Positions 1 through 9,344 are shown, counted from the stretch's first letter. The stretch is DNA of 27,392 nt from Desulfobacterales bacterium HSG17 (GCA_030377945.1 JAUCGD010000025.1:1-27392), one strand, 5' to 3'. Notes: a model not told the origin generated them from the sequence alone. Numbers and translations: made by a program.

Positions 1-288
1 ATTAAGGTGGAAAAATCTGCCACTTTGAATTTGTCAGGAACATCAGCACCAAAAAGCATTCACCTTAATGAAGGGTGGAATCTAGTTGGCTGTAATTTAA
101 CTGCAGATCAGACAGTTGCCAGTGTTTTTTCTTCTATTTACAGTAAACTGGATTCAGTGTGGGTGTATAAAAACAGCCAATGGGACTATTATAATACAAG
201 CAATCCGGGCTTTAGCGATCTGGAAATTATGGAGCCGAAATATGGCTATTGGATTAATATAAATGGCGAGTGTGACTTGAATTTTTAA
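1..288 (+). CDS. C-terminal fragment of a GWNLVG-type surface protein
   Basis: The reading frame is open from the first base, so this is the 3' end of a gene that starts upstream; the GTG at position 7 is an internal codon rather than a convincing start. About 95 residues are visible. They carry the pattern EGWNLVGCNL, then W-VYKNSQWDYY, then GYWININ, which is typical of a small beta-rich domain found at or near the C-terminus of secreted surface proteins in delta-proteobacteria and methanogens. No catalytic motif is visible. The role of the full protein cannot be judged from this piece. It lies directly upstream of two other secreted proteins on the same strand, which fits an export-related neighbourhood. 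Confidence is good for a real coding end and moderate for the domain name. Confidence 0.7.
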   Translation: MKVEKSATLNLSGTSAPKSIHLNEGWNLVGCNLTADQTVASVFSSIYSKLDSVWVYKNSQWDYYNTSNPGFSDLEIMEPKYGYWININGECDLNF

Positions 289-396
289 TTAATATTTTTC
301 CTGAAAAATTTTTGAGAGAATTCAATTTTCTGAAAACAATAAAAGCCAGTAATATACAAATATGATTTTTTCAATGTCTTATATATGATAAAAGAC

Positions 397-424
397 TTGA
401 AATTAGGGAGAAAACTGGTATAAA
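397..424 (+). promoter_or_regulatory. Candidate sigma-70 promoter for the PKD-like protein gene
   Basis: A TTGAAA box (397-402) and a TATAAA box (419-424) are separated by 16 bases, each one mismatch from consensus. It lies about 100 bases before the ATG at 524. The 235-base gap it sits in holds no convincing gene. The DNA is AT-rich, so chance matches are common. Confidence 0.4.
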
Positions 425-523
425 GCAAAAAAAAATATTGCGCCCTTTTATTAATCTTTCTGCTGATATTTACTAAGTTAGCAGGCATTATTTCATATGA
501 CAAAACTTCCGGAAGGTTGATCT

Positions 524-2746
524 ATGTTCAAAAAAATTATCGTTACACTGGTTGTGTTTTTCTTTTCTGTTGTGGTTGCGCAGTCTCAAATTCCCATTCC
601 CACAAGGATTGGCGGCACCTTGACTGTGAATGGCACATTGCTTACTGCTGATAATATGGAAGGTTACATTATTAAAGTATCACGTCAGAACGATACTTTT
701 TTTGAGCCTGCGGCAGAAACAAACGAATTAAAATTATCAGGTACATACCTGATAGATATACCGCTTTTTCACGAAGGTTCCCAGGATAGCGGAGCTAATC
801 CAGGTGATACGGCTGTTGTACATGTTTATAAAGATGACAGAGAACTTGAGGTTATTTTTCCGACTGACGGCCTTATAATTGTTGGGAAATCTGGCCTTGT
901 AAACGAGTATAATCTGAATGTAAAAACGGATGAATCTGCTCTGCAAGTTGATGCCGGACCGGATCAGACTGTAAGCCCCGGTGATCTTGTGCAACTTGAT
1001 GCTTCAGGTTCGTCAGCACAGAACTATCAATGGGAACAGCTTGAAGGTGTTACAATAATGCTTTCTGACGATGCCATTGTAAATCCGACATTTACTGCAC
1101 CTGCTCTAACTTCAACAGAGCCGGTTACATTTATATTTAAACTGACTGCGACTCAGGCAGATTCTTCCAAATCAGATACGGTAAATATCATTGTAAATCC
1201 ATTGGCACAAAATCAGAAGCCAACAGCAGATGCAGGCCAGTCCCATACAGCATTTCCAGGAGAAATTGTAAGGCTTGACGGTTCCAGATCAAAAGATAAG
1301 GAAGGATCTGTTACTTATCAATGGGAGCAGACCGGCGGCATTTTTACTGCTCTTTCTGATGCTGTCAGTGTAAGTCCTGAGTTTACAGCACCGGATTATG
1401 ATCCTGATATGGACATGTTACTTGTTTTTAGATTAACAATAACAGACAATAGCGGACTCACAGCTTCCGATACTGTTAACATTAGTATTTTATCAACATC
1501 GGAAAACCTTCCTCCTGTTGCCAATGCAGGTTCTGATCAGACTGTCAGAATCGGAGAACAAGTGCAGTTAGACGGTTCCAATTCCACAGATCCTGATAAT
1601 GGGCAGGGTAATGGGATATATTCTTATACCTGGACGCAAATTGGAAACGGAACCCGTGTGAATCTTTCAAACAACAAAATTTCACGGCCTGTGTTTACTG
1701 CTCCTGATGTTGCTGCTGACGGTGAGGCTTTGACATTTGAGCTTACGGTATTAGATAAAGCCGGTCTGGAAGATAAAGATAATGTTACAATAAATATAGT
1801 GTCAGAAAATCAGCCGCCCACAGCAAATGCAGGGCCGGATCAGAAAGTTGATCCAGAAGATACCGTGTACCTTGACGGTTCTGCTTCTTCAGATTTTGAT
1901 CCTGATGATACTATTAATTATAAATGGGAACAGATAAGCGGAATCAACGTTGTTCTTTCATCCTATACAATTTCAAATCCTGTTTTTACAGCACCATATC
2001 CCGGAAACGGTGGAGGCTCCATAGGTTTTGAACTTATTGTTGAGGATAAAGGCGGGCTGAGACATACAGATCAAGTTTATATAAATATTATAACAGATAA
2101 TACCATACCTATTCCTGTTGCAGATGCAGGGCAGGATCAGGAAGTCAGACCAGGGGAAAAGGTTGTACTGGACGGTTCAAATTCAACAAGTTCTTCCCAA
2201 AAAATTTTCCTGTGGTCGCAAAAAGCCGGAGACATACCTGTTACACTTTCAGAAGCCAAAGCTGTCAGGCCCGAATTTACTGCTCCTGATGTAGGAATTG
2301 ATGGTGCAGAACTTGTTTTTGAGTTGACAATAGTTGATGGTAACGGATTACAGAACACAGATGAAGTAGTTATAAAAATAATATTTACAGGCTCAAATCC
2401 TGTTGCCGATGCAGGAGATAATTTATCTGTTGAAGAAAAGACTTTTGATGAGGGCGGTATCGGTATCCTTGATGGTTCGGATTCATTTTCTCCTTACTCC
2501 ATAATTGATTATTCATGGCGTCAGATCAGCGGGCCTTCTGTGGAGGTTTCAAATTCTGATGCTGAAAAAACCACATTCTTTGTTCCGGGAGTTGACAATA
2601 ATAATGTTCAACTTGTTTTTGAACTGACAATAAGAGACAGCAACGGATTATCAGATACAGATCAAGTTACATTTTATATTCATGATTTTGGAGAAGGCCC
2701 GGGTGTTGACGACAGTTCCTGTTTTATTAATACGATATTTAAATAA
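524..2746 (+). CDS. Secreted protein with six PKD/REJ-like repeats
   Basis: The 740-residue product starts at an ATG preceded by GGAAGG (511-516) at 7-base spacing. Residues 1-19 form a signal peptide (MFKKIIVTLV and a hydrophobic run ending VVA). Residues 22-135 are a beta-rich N-terminal domain of unknown type. Six repeats of about 90 residues follow, starting near residues 141, 233, 330, 431, 530 and 625. Each opens with a form of ADAGPDQTV and LDGS-S, has a central W-Q, and ends with FTAP and F-LTV-D-GL-D-V, the pattern of PKD-like (K319L/REJ type) beta-sandwich domains. Such domains usually act in adhesion or spacing of extracellular proteins; no enzyme domain is present. The end, DDSSCFINTIFK, resembles only the first residues of the CFI-type C-terminal box. 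The peptidase gene begins 53 bases downstream, so the two are probably co-transcribed. Confidence 0.85.
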   Translation: MFKKIIVTLVVFFFSVVVAQSQIPIPTRIGGTLTVNGTLLTADNMEGYIIKVSRQNDTFFEPAAETNELKLSGTYLIDIPLFHEGSQDSGANPGDTAVVHVYKDDRELEVIFPTDGLIIVGKSGLVNEYNLNVKTDESALQVDAGPDQTVSPGDLVQLDASGSSAQNYQWEQLEGVTIMLSDDAIVNPTFTAPALTSTEPVTFIFKLTATQADSSKSDTVNIIVNPLAQNQKPTADAGQSHTAFPGEIVRLDGSRSKDKEGSVTYQWEQTGGIFTALSDAVSVSPEFTAPDYDPDMDMLLVFRLTITDNSGLTASDTVNISILSTSENLPPVANAGSDQTVRIGEQVQLDGSNSTDPDNGQGNGIYSYTWTQIGNGTRVNLSNNKISRPVFTAPDVAADGEALTFELTVLDKAGLEDKDNVTINIVSENQPPTANAGPDQKVDPEDTVYLDGSASSDFDPDDTINYKWEQISGINVVLSSYTISNPVFTAPYPGNGGGSIGFELIVEDKGGLRHTDQVYINIITDNTIPIPVADAGQDQEVRPGEKVVLDGSNSTSSSQKIFLWSQKAGDIPVTLSEAKAVRPEFTAPDVGIDGAELVFELTIVDGNGLQNTDEVVIKIIFTGSNPVADAGDNLSVEEKTFDEGGIGILDGSDSFSPYSIIDYSWRQISGPSVEVSNSDAEKTTFFVPGVDNNNVQLVFELTIRDSNGLSDTDQVTFYIHDFGEGPGVDDSSCFINTIFK
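944..2683 (+). repeat. Six tandem PKD-like coding repeats
   Basis: Six degenerate repeats of about 270 bases lie inside the gene at 524-2746. They are recognisable at protein level by the recurring ADAG-DQ-V, LDGS-S, W-Q and FTAP pattern. Divergence between copies suggests old duplications. Confidence 0.75.
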
Positions 2747-2799
2747 TATAATAAATTAAGAATCATGAATAATCTGATTAAAAAAACAATGAGGAATCC

Positions 2800-5391
2800 A
2801 TGATGCATAATTTCAGGAAACTTTTTATTACAATTGGCATTATTATATTTTCCATTGCAGTTTACAGCAATGTTACAGCAATGGAAATAAAAATACCTGA
2901 CTATGGCAGTTCTTCAAACAATCAGTTTGGTCATGGGGTTTCCATTTCAAATAATTATGCAATTGCCGGCAGTTTTAAAGATGGCGATTCAGGTGCAGCT
3001 TATATTCTTAAATATAATGGCAATAACTGGGTACAGGATTCAAAACTGATACCTGATGACGGCATTCCTCACGGTTATTTCGGATACAGCGTTTCAATTT
3101 CAGGTGATTATGCTCTTGTGGGTGCATATAATAATGACGGTAATGAGCTTGGAGCAGGTGCAGCCTATATATTCAGACAAAATAACGGTCAATGGTTTCA
3201 GCAGGCAAAATTAACAGCTTCAGACGGAAGCAGAAATGATTATTTTGGATACAGCGTCTGTATTTCAGGTGATCTTGCAATTGTAGGCGCTTATAGAGAA
3301 GATGGAAAAGGTTCTGCCTATATTTACAAAAATATCAATGGAACCTGGGTTCAGCAGTCAAAATTGACTTCTTCCGACAGTTCCTCTGGAGATAATTTTG
3401 GCCGTTCTGTTTCCATATCCGGGGATTATGCAATTGCAGGAGCAATGCACAATGGAGAAAAAGGCTTGAGTTCAGGTGCTGCCTATATTTTTAAATATAA
3501 TGGAAATAACTGGACCCAAACATTAAAATTAACAGCATCTGACAGTGGCGAAAGAGATTTTTTTGGTTGTTCAGTTTCGATTTCAGGTAATTATGCAATT
3601 GTAGGAGCAGCAAACAAAGATGCCAGAGGGAATAATTCAGGTTCTGCTTATATTTTCAAGAATAACGGCGGTATCTGGGCACAGGATTCAAAATTAATTC
3701 CTTCTGACGGCAGTTTAATGGATTTTTTTGGTTGTTCTGTTTCAATATCAGGAGATTATGCACTTGCAGGTGCATATGCTGATGACGATCATGGGAGAAA
3801 TTCAGGCTCAATATATCTTTTTAAGAATATGGGAAACAGTTGGATGCAGCAGGAAAAAATTTCTCCCAGAGACGGAGCAGATAATGATTATTTTGGACAT
3901 TGTGTTTCCGTTTTCAGCAGTCAGTCAACATCATACCGTATCATTGCAGGAGCAGCAGGAGATGATGACAATGGCGAAAATTCGGGGTCTGTCTATGTGT
4001 ATGGAGATTTCCCGGTTGGCAGGCCTGAAATTGAAGTATCTCCTAAATTTCTATTTCTGGATCAGTCAAAATCTGCCAGAATGGCACCGGAAGCAAGAGC
4101 AAAAGCAAGATCAGGGCAGGATGATGAATGTCAAACAGGATTGATTATTCCGGAATACGTTAAAGAATACTGGGAACAAAATGTTTCATCCCCTGCCCAA
4201 ATCTTACCTCCTTCAGCTTCAAATTTTCCACCTAACATAGACTGGAGTGAATTTGACGGGCCTGTTAAATCTCAGGGAAGCTGTGGTGCATGTTCAGTAT
4301 TTGCAGCAGTCGGTCTTTTGGAAAATTTAGGAAACCAGGTAAATCTCCCGGTTGAGCAGGATCTTTCAGTACAGGCGGCTCTGTCCTGTACTTCCGGTAT
4401 TACCTGTGCCGGGGGCTGGTATTGGGATACTTTGAATTATATCAGCGCAAACGGTGTTCCTTCTGCATCATGTTATCCATATGCCGGAACAAAAGGGAAT
4501 TGTGATGATAAAAAGTGTGAACAACCTGAATTTATGGAAAAAATTGCAAACTTTACAGCTTCTCCAGGATTATGGGGAGATACTTTAAGCGCAAAAGATT
4601 TAAAAGCAGCTCTTCAAAAAGGCCCTCTCTGTGTTTCAATGTCTGTCCCTGATGATGGTACTTTTACAGGCAACGGCTATAAAGGCGGTGTTTATAATTA
4701 TGATGGCGGACCAATCAGTTGGGAAGATAACGGCCATGCTGTTCTTCTTGTTGGATATGATGATAACCTGCAATGTTTTAAAGTAAAAAATAGCTGGGGA
4801 ACCGATTGGGGAGAAAAGGGCTACTTCCGTATCGCATATGATGATGTAACTGATGATGTGAAATTCGGAAGTTATGCAATAACAGGTTCCGGGGCATATC
4901 TTGCCGGAAAATCATCAACTTTTACAATAGCAAACCAGGGATCTGCCGATTTACATATTACTATGCAGAATGATAAAAACTGGCTGTCATATTCACCTTC
5001 CGGTTCTTTAACTATAAATCCTAATCGGAAAGAGGTTATTTTGGTATCTGCGAACTGGTGTCTTTTGGTCGAGCAACCGGAAATTGGTACAATTACAATA
5101 AATTCAAACGATCTTCTAATGCCTGAAGTTTCTGTTAGTGTAAATGCCAAGCCCGCACCTTCCTATTTGCCTTCTTGTCCTGGTTCGGGAGAACTCAAGG
5201 GAGATATTGACAACAAGAATGGTGTTGATTTACGTGATGCTATCCTTGGTCTGCAAGTCTTAACAGGAATAGCAAGTAATCAGGCTTCTATTCGTAACGA
5301 CTATGATTCACAAATTGATGTGAATGATAATGATAGAATAGGACTTGAAGAGGTTATCTATATTCTTAATGAAGTTTCTGAAGATGATTAA
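2800..5391 (+). CDS. Secreted papain-family (C1) peptidase with FG-GAP repeats and dockerin-like C-terminus
   Basis: The 863-residue product starts at ATG-ATG after GAGG. Residues 1-27 are a signal peptide. Residues 43-400 hold seven FG-GAP-like repeats (FG-SVSISG-YA-VGAY with a W-Q-KL segment), 51-55 residues apart, which may fold as a beta-propeller. Residues about 480-695 are a C1A peptidase. Q492 and C498 lie in QGSCGACSVF, H646 in NGHAVLLVGYD and N664 in VKNSWGTDWGEKGYF, so the catalytic set is complete, but the Trp that normally follows the catalytic Cys is Ser499. Residues 697-785 are a beta-sandwich (STFTIANQGSADLHI) of the BACON/ASH kind. Residues 798-860 form a dockerin-like pair of calcium-binding segments (GDIDNKNGVDLRDA and DVNDNDRIGLEE). 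A secreted, surface-linked peptidase is likely; its substrate is unknown. A terminator follows. Confidence 0.88.
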   Translation: MMHNFRKLFITIGIIIFSIAVYSNVTAMEIKIPDYGSSSNNQFGHGVSISNNYAIAGSFKDGDSGAAYILKYNGNNWVQDSKLIPDDGIPHGYFGYSVSISGDYALVGAYNNDGNELGAGAAYIFRQNNGQWFQQAKLTASDGSRNDYFGYSVCISGDLAIVGAYREDGKGSAYIYKNINGTWVQQSKLTSSDSSSGDNFGRSVSISGDYAIAGAMHNGEKGLSSGAAYIFKYNGNNWTQTLKLTASDSGERDFFGCSVSISGNYAIVGAANKDARGNNSGSAYIFKNNGGIWAQDSKLIPSDGSLMDFFGCSVSISGDYALAGAYADDDHGRNSGSIYLFKNMGNSWMQQEKISPRDGADNDYFGHCVSVFSSQSTSYRIIAGAAGDDDNGENSGSVYVYGDFPVGRPEIEVSPKFLFLDQSKSARMAPEARAKARSGQDDECQTGLIIPEYVKEYWEQNVSSPAQILPPSASNFPPNIDWSEFDGPVKSQGSCGACSVFAAVGLLENLGNQVNLPVEQDLSVQAALSCTSGITCAGGWYWDTLNYISANGVPSASCYPYAGTKGNCDDKKCEQPEFMEKIANFTASPGLWGDTLSAKDLKAALQKGPLCVSMSVPDDGTFTGNGYKGGVYNYDGGPISWEDNGHAVLLVGYDDNLQCFKVKNSWGTDWGEKGYFRIAYDDVTDDVKFGSYAITGSGAYLAGKSSTFTIANQGSADLHITMQNDKNWLSYSPSGSLTINPNRKEVILVSANWCLLVEQPEIGTITINSNDLLMPEVSVSVNAKPAPSYLPSCPGSGELKGDIDNKNGVDLRDAILGLQVLTGIASNQASIRNDYDSQIDVNDNDRIGLEEVIYILNEVSEDD
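2926..3999 (+). repeat. Seven FG-GAP-like coding repeats
   Basis: Tandem units of 153 or 165 bases encode FG-SVSISG-YA repeats beginning at residues 43, 94, 149, 200, 255, 310 and 365 of the peptidase. The first and last copies are the most diverged. A seven-unit count matches a seven-bladed propeller. Confidence 0.7.
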
Positions 5392-5423
5392 ATAATCAAC
5401 AATTTGATCCAAAATTTTGATTT

Positions 5424-5456
5424 AAAGCCCGAAGCATTCAGCTCCGGGCTTTTTTA
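5424..5456 (+). terminator. Rho-independent terminator after the peptidase gene
   Basis: AAAGCCCG (5424-5431) pairs with CGGGCTTT (5445-5452). An inner AGC/GCT pairing lies beyond one mismatch, and the stem runs into a short T tract. It sits 33 bases after the stop codon at 5391 and before the next gene. Confidence 0.85.
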
Positions 5457-5528
5457 TTTGCTTGTATTGCCAATTGATACTATATTAAGAGATATTTTTT
5501 GTAAATCAAATATAAAAGGAAAACATTG

Positions 5529-7670
5529 GTGAATAAACTTCTGTCTCGAATCATTATAATATCAGTTATTTTTGCCTTGGGAATAATATTTTTTGCATTT
5601 GATCTTGGCCAGTATCTGACATTGGAACAGCTTAAAATGCGTCAGCAGTCATTTACTCAATATTATCATGATAATACAGGCATAACCATTGGTATTTACA
5701 TGCTTGTCTACATTATTGTAACAGCTCTTTCACTCCCTGGCGCTACTGTAATGACCCTTGCCGGAGGTGCTTTGTTCGGAACCTGGACAGGGCTGGTCCT
5801 GGTTTCTTTTGCAAGTACAGTCGGTGCAACCCTTGCATTTTTTGTTTCCAGGTTTCTGCTCAAAGATTATGTGCAGAATAAATTTGGTGACAAGCTTCAT
5901 GCTATTAATGAAGGAATAAAAAAAGAAGGTGCTTTTTATCTTTTTACATTACGCCTGGTTCCATTATTTCCTTTTTTTGTAATAAATCTTGTCATGGGCC
6001 TGACTCCCATACGTGCAGGGATTTATTATATAATCAGCCAGATTGGAATGCTTCCCGGAACCTTTGTCTATGTTAATGCAGGTACACAACTGGCAAAAAT
6101 TGAATCCCTTAAAGGTATTCTTTCTCCAGGGCTTCTTATTTCTTTTGTTCTGCTTGGACTATTTCCTCTTATTGCCAAAAAAGGAATTGCTTTTGTTAAA
6201 GCCAGAAAAGTTCTTGCAGGTTATCCCAAACCTGAAAAATTTGACTATAATCTTGTTGTTTTGGGAGCAGGTTCAGCAGGTCTGGTAACATCTTATATTG
6301 CTGCTGCTGTTCGTGCAAAGGTTGCTTTAATAGAAAAACATAAAATGGGCGGAGACTGTCTTAATACCGGATGCGTGCCAAGCAAGGCTTTGATCCGTTC
6401 AGGAAAAATCCTTTCATATGTAAGACGCGCAAAAGAATTCGGGTTTAAGGACGGTCATATTAATTATGATTTTTCCGAGGTTATGGACAGGGTTCACAGG
6501 GTTATAAAAAAAATAGAACCCCATGATTCACTAGAGCGATACACAGAACTGGGAGTGGAATGTATTAGTGGAGAAGCAAAGATTTCTTCGCCCTATACAG
6601 TTGAAGTGAACGGAAAGACTCTCAGCACAAAAAATATTGTCATTGCAACAGGGGCACGTCCTTTTGTTCCGCCCATTCCAGGGCTTGATAAGGTTAAATA
6701 TCTGACATCAGATAATATCTGGGAACTGAAAGAGCTGCCAAACAGGTTTGTAATCCTGGGAGGCGGGCCAATTGGCTGTGAATTGACCCAGGCATTTTCC
6801 AGACTTGGTGCAAATGTTATCCAGGTGGAAATGTTTTCCAGGATAATGGGGCGTGAGGATGAAGAAATATCTGCCTTAATGAAAGAAAAGTTTGAAAAAG
6901 AAGGCATACAGGTATTAACCGAACATCGTGCAAAAGAGGTTGTTGTTGAAAACAATTCAAAGGTTTTAATCTGTGAGCATAAGGGTAAAGATGTATTGAT
7001 TGGATTTGATGAAATTCTTGTTGCTGTTGGCCGTGCGCCCAATACAAAAGGCTTTGGCCTTGAAGAACTTGGAGTTGAGATCAGCAAAACAGGAACCATT
7101 GAAACTAATGAACTGCTGCAAACAAATTTTCCCAATATCTTTTGTGCAGGAGATGTGGCAGGCCCCTATCAATTCACCCATACAGCCTCCCATCAGGCAT
7201 GGTATGCATCTGTAAATGCCCTGTTTGGTACTTTTAAAACCTTTAAGGCTGACTACCGGGTTATACCCTGGGCCACATATACTGATCCTGAAGTTGCAAG
7301 GGTGGGCTTGAATGAGCTTGAAGCTAAAGAAAAAAGCATTGAATACGAGGTGACAAAATACGAAATTGATGATCTTGATCGGGCTATTGCAGATTCTGAA
7401 GATCATGGGTTTGTTAAAGTTCTTACAAAACCCGGAACTGATAAAATCTTAGGTGTCACCATTGCGGGAACCCATGCCAGTGATATTATAGCAGAATATA
7501 TTCTGGCTATGAAAAACAATATCGGACTGAATAAAATCCTGGGAACCATTCATATTTATCCGACTCTGGCAGAGGCAAATAAAGCAGCAGCCGGGGAATG
7601 GAAAAGGGCACATGCACCTGAAGGTGTTTTAAAGTGGGTTGAAAAGTATCATGCCTGGATGCGGGGATAA
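5529..7670 (+). CDS. TVP38/DedA-type membrane domain fused to FAD/NAD(P)-dependent disulfide oxidoreductase
   Basis: GTG at 5529 is preferred because AAGGA (5516-5520) lies 8 bases before it; a TTG at 5526 is the alternative. The product has 713 residues. Residues 1-225 are a membrane domain of the TVP38/TMEM64 (VTT/SNARE-associated) family, with an N-terminal helix, the re-entrant segment LSLPGATVMTLAGGALFG and FTLRLVPLFPFFVINLVMG. Residues 240-713 are a class I flavin disulfide reductase: FAD motif GAGSAG near 246, redox pair C277/C282 in CLNTGCVPSK, NAD(P) motif GGGPIG near 411, second FAD motif CAGDVAG near 540, and an interface His675/Glu682 in HIYPTLAE. There is no metal-binding N-terminal domain and no C-terminal Cys pair, so it is not a standard mercuric reductase; the lack of lipoyl-enzyme neighbours argues against dihydrolipoamide dehydrogenase. 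The electron acceptor is unknown. Confidence 0.88.
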   Translation: MNKLLSRIIIISVIFALGIIFFAFDLGQYLTLEQLKMRQQSFTQYYHDNTGITIGIYMLVYIIVTALSLPGATVMTLAGGALFGTWTGLVLVSFASTVGATLAFFVSRFLLKDYVQNKFGDKLHAINEGIKKEGAFYLFTLRLVPLFPFFVINLVMGLTPIRAGIYYIISQIGMLPGTFVYVNAGTQLAKIESLKGILSPGLLISFVLLGLFPLIAKKGIAFVKARKVLAGYPKPEKFDYNLVVLGAGSAGLVTSYIAAAVRAKVALIEKHKMGGDCLNTGCVPSKALIRSGKILSYVRRAKEFGFKDGHINYDFSEVMDRVHRVIKKIEPHDSLERYTELGVECISGEAKISSPYTVEVNGKTLSTKNIVIATGARPFVPPIPGLDKVKYLTSDNIWELKELPNRFVILGGGPIGCELTQAFSRLGANVIQVEMFSRIMGREDEEISALMKEKFEKEGIQVLTEHRAKEVVVENNSKVLICEHKGKDVLIGFDEILVAVGRAPNTKGFGLEELGVEISKTGTIETNELLQTNFPNIFCAGDVAGPYQFTHTASHQAWYASVNALFGTFKTFKADYRVIPWATYTDPEVARVGLNELEAKEKSIEYEVTKYEIDDLDRAIADSEDHGFVKVLTKPGTDKILGVTIAGTHASDIIAEYILAMKNNIGLNKILGTIHIYPTLAEANKAAAGEWKRAHAPEGVLKWVEKYHAWMRG

Positions 7671-7680
7671 AAAGCACCAC

Positions 7681-7701
7681 AAAATACACTGAAAGTATTT
7701 T
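7681..7701. terminator. Possible weak bidirectional hairpin between convergent genes
   Basis: AAAATAC (7681-7687) pairs with GTATTTT (7695-7701) around a 7-base loop, in the 29-base gap between convergent genes and touching the isomerase stop codon. The stem is almost all A-T, so termination is only plausible. Confidence 0.3.
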
Positions 7702-9340
7702 ATTTTGAACTTTTATAATAGTTAATAAGTCCGTTAGTGGATGAATCATGGGATGAAACATCCACATCATTCTCAAGCTCTTTTTGAATGGCCTTTGCAA
7801 GCTGTTTTCCCAGTTCCACACCCCACTGGTCAAATGAATTTATATCCCAGATTACGCCCTGAACAAAGACCTTGTGTTCGTAAAGAGCAATAAGCGCTCC
7901 AAGGATTTCAGGGTCTATCTTTTGCAGGAGAATAGTATTTGAAGGCCGGTTTCCTTTGAATACCTTATGAGGAATAAGTGCTTCCATTGCTTCTTGACTC
8001 ATATCCTGATCTTTTAATTCTGCTTCAACTTCCTGCTTTGTTTTTCCACGCATCAAAGCTTCGGTTTGTGCAAAGAAATTGGCCAGAAGTATGGTATGAT
8101 GATTTCCCACAGGGTTCTGGGTTTCAATGGGAGCAATAAAGTCAGCACTAATCAATTGTGTTCCCTGGTGTAAAAGTTGAAAAAAGGCGTGCTGGCCGTT
8201 GGTTCCAGGTTCTCCCCATATTACAGGGCTTGTGTTGTATTTTATCTGACTGCCATTGCAGGTTACGCTTTTTCCATTACTTTCCATTTCCAGTTGCTGT
8301 AAAAATGCCGGGAATCTGTGCAGATACTGGTCATAGGGCGCTATTACATGGCTTGAAGTATCAAAGAAATTCGTGTACCAGATACCCATAAGCCCAAGGA
8401 TTACAGGCATATTGCTTTCAAAAGGCGCAAATTGAAAATGCTGATCCATTTTATGCGCTCCTTTAAGAAGTTCTTCAAATCTGTCCATCCCAACAGCCAG
8501 TGCTATGGGAAGTCCGATTGCAGAGCAGAGCGAATATCTTCCTCCAACCCAGTCCCAGAATTCAAACATATTTTTTGTGTCAATCCCAAATTCAGCAACT
8601 TTCTCAGTATTGGTGGATATGGCAGCAAAATGAAGGGCTATTGCTGTTTCATCTTTTGCAGATTTAATAAACCAGTTTCTTGCAGTGTGTGCATTGGTGA
8701 GAGTTTCCTGGGTTGTAAATGTTTTTGATGCAATAATAAAAAGTGTGGTTTCAGGGTTTAACTGTTTCAGGGTTTCAGCCATATGGGTTCCGTCCACGTT
8801 TGAAACAAAGTGCATATTTATTTCAGGATGCTGATAAGATTTTAATGCTTCACAGACCATGAGAGAACCCAGATCAGAGCCGCCTATTCCTATATTAACA
8901 ATATCCCTGATTTTTTTACCTGTATATCCCAGCCATTTTCCATTGCGAACCTGATCGCTGAATCCCCGCATTTTTTCAAGAACAGCATTCACTTCGGGCA
9001 TAACATCATTTCCATCCACCATAACCGGAGTGTTGGAACGGTTTCTAAGAGCTGTATGGAGTACTGCACGGTTTTCCGTATTATTTATTTTTTTCCCTGA
9101 AAATATATCCTGAATTTTAGTTTCCAGACCCGTTGATTTTGCAAGTTCTACAAGCAGCTTCATTGTTTTATCATTAATGATATTTTTTGAATAATCCAGA
9201 AGAATCCCGCAGTCATTTACGGAAAATTTTTCAAATCGTTTTGAGTCTTGTTCAAACAAGTTCCGCATATGTTTTTCAGCCATGATTTGCTGGTGAGCTT
9301 TGAGAGACTGCCATGTAGAATTTTTAACTAATATATTCAT
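7700..9340 (-). CDS. pgi: Glucose-6-phosphate isomerase
   Basis: The 546-residue product matches the usual bacterial length. It interconverts glucose 6-phosphate and fructose 6-phosphate in the cytoplasm. Family motifs are complete: GIGGSDLGS, the phosphate-binding [10 protein letters not shown] and SKTFTTQET, the first signature [19 protein letters not shown], the catalytic Glu in LEMESNGKS, the ring-opening His in [15 protein letters not shown], and the second signature [14 protein letters not shown] with its catalytic Lys. The ATG at 9340 lies 4 bases after the stop of the branching-enzyme gene, and AGAGG inside the end of that gene serves as ribosome site, so translation is probably coupled. 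The pairing suggests that the enzyme feeds sugar phosphates into or out of glycogen. Nothing is missing or odd. Confidence 0.97.
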   Translation of the reverse strand: MNILVKNSTWQSLKAHQQIMAEKHMRNLFEQDSKRFEKFSVNDCGILLDYSKNIINDKTMKLLVELAKSTGLETKIQDIFSGKKINNTENRAVLHTALRNRSNTPVMVDGNDVMPEVNAVLEKMRGFSDQVRNGKWLGYTGKKIRDIVNIGIGGSDLGSLMVCEALKSYQHPEINMHFVSNVDGTHMAETLKQLNPETTLFIIASKTFTTQETLTNAHTARNWFIKSAKDETAIALHFAAISTNTEKVAEFGIDTKNMFEFWDWVGGRYSLCSAIGLPIALAVGMDRFEELLKGAHKMDQHFQFAPFESNMPVILGLMGIWYTNFFDTSSHVIAPYDQYLHRFPAFLQQLEMESNGKSVTCNGSQIKYNTSPVIWGEPGTNGQHAFFQLLHQGTQLISADFIAPIETQNPVGNHHTILLANFFAQTEALMRGKTKQEVEAELKDQDMSQEAMEALIPHKVFKGNRPSNTILLQKIDPEILGALIALYEHKVFVQGVIWDINSFDQWGVELGKQLAKAIQKELENDVDVSSHDSSTNGLINYYKSSK

Positions 9341-9344
9341 TTAT

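Noticed and set aside
285..503. 72-codon minus-strand frame in the gap before the PKD-like gene.
   Set aside because: No recognisable motif, no ribosome site, low-complexity A/T-driven composition, and it overlaps a candidate promoter on the other strand.
506..515. CTTCCGGAAG palindrome overlapping the ribosome site of the PKD-like gene.
   Set aside because: A 10-base palindrome alone is weak evidence for an operator or regulatory hairpin.
6593..7135. 180-codon minus-strand frame inside the oxidoreductase gene.
   Set aside because: It is antisense to conserved NAD-binding and interface segments of a clear gene, and its own translation has no family features.
5529..7670. Oxidoreductase considered as mercuric reductase (merA).
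   Set aside because: It lacks the N-terminal metal-binding domain and the C-terminal Cys pair, and no mer genes are nearby.
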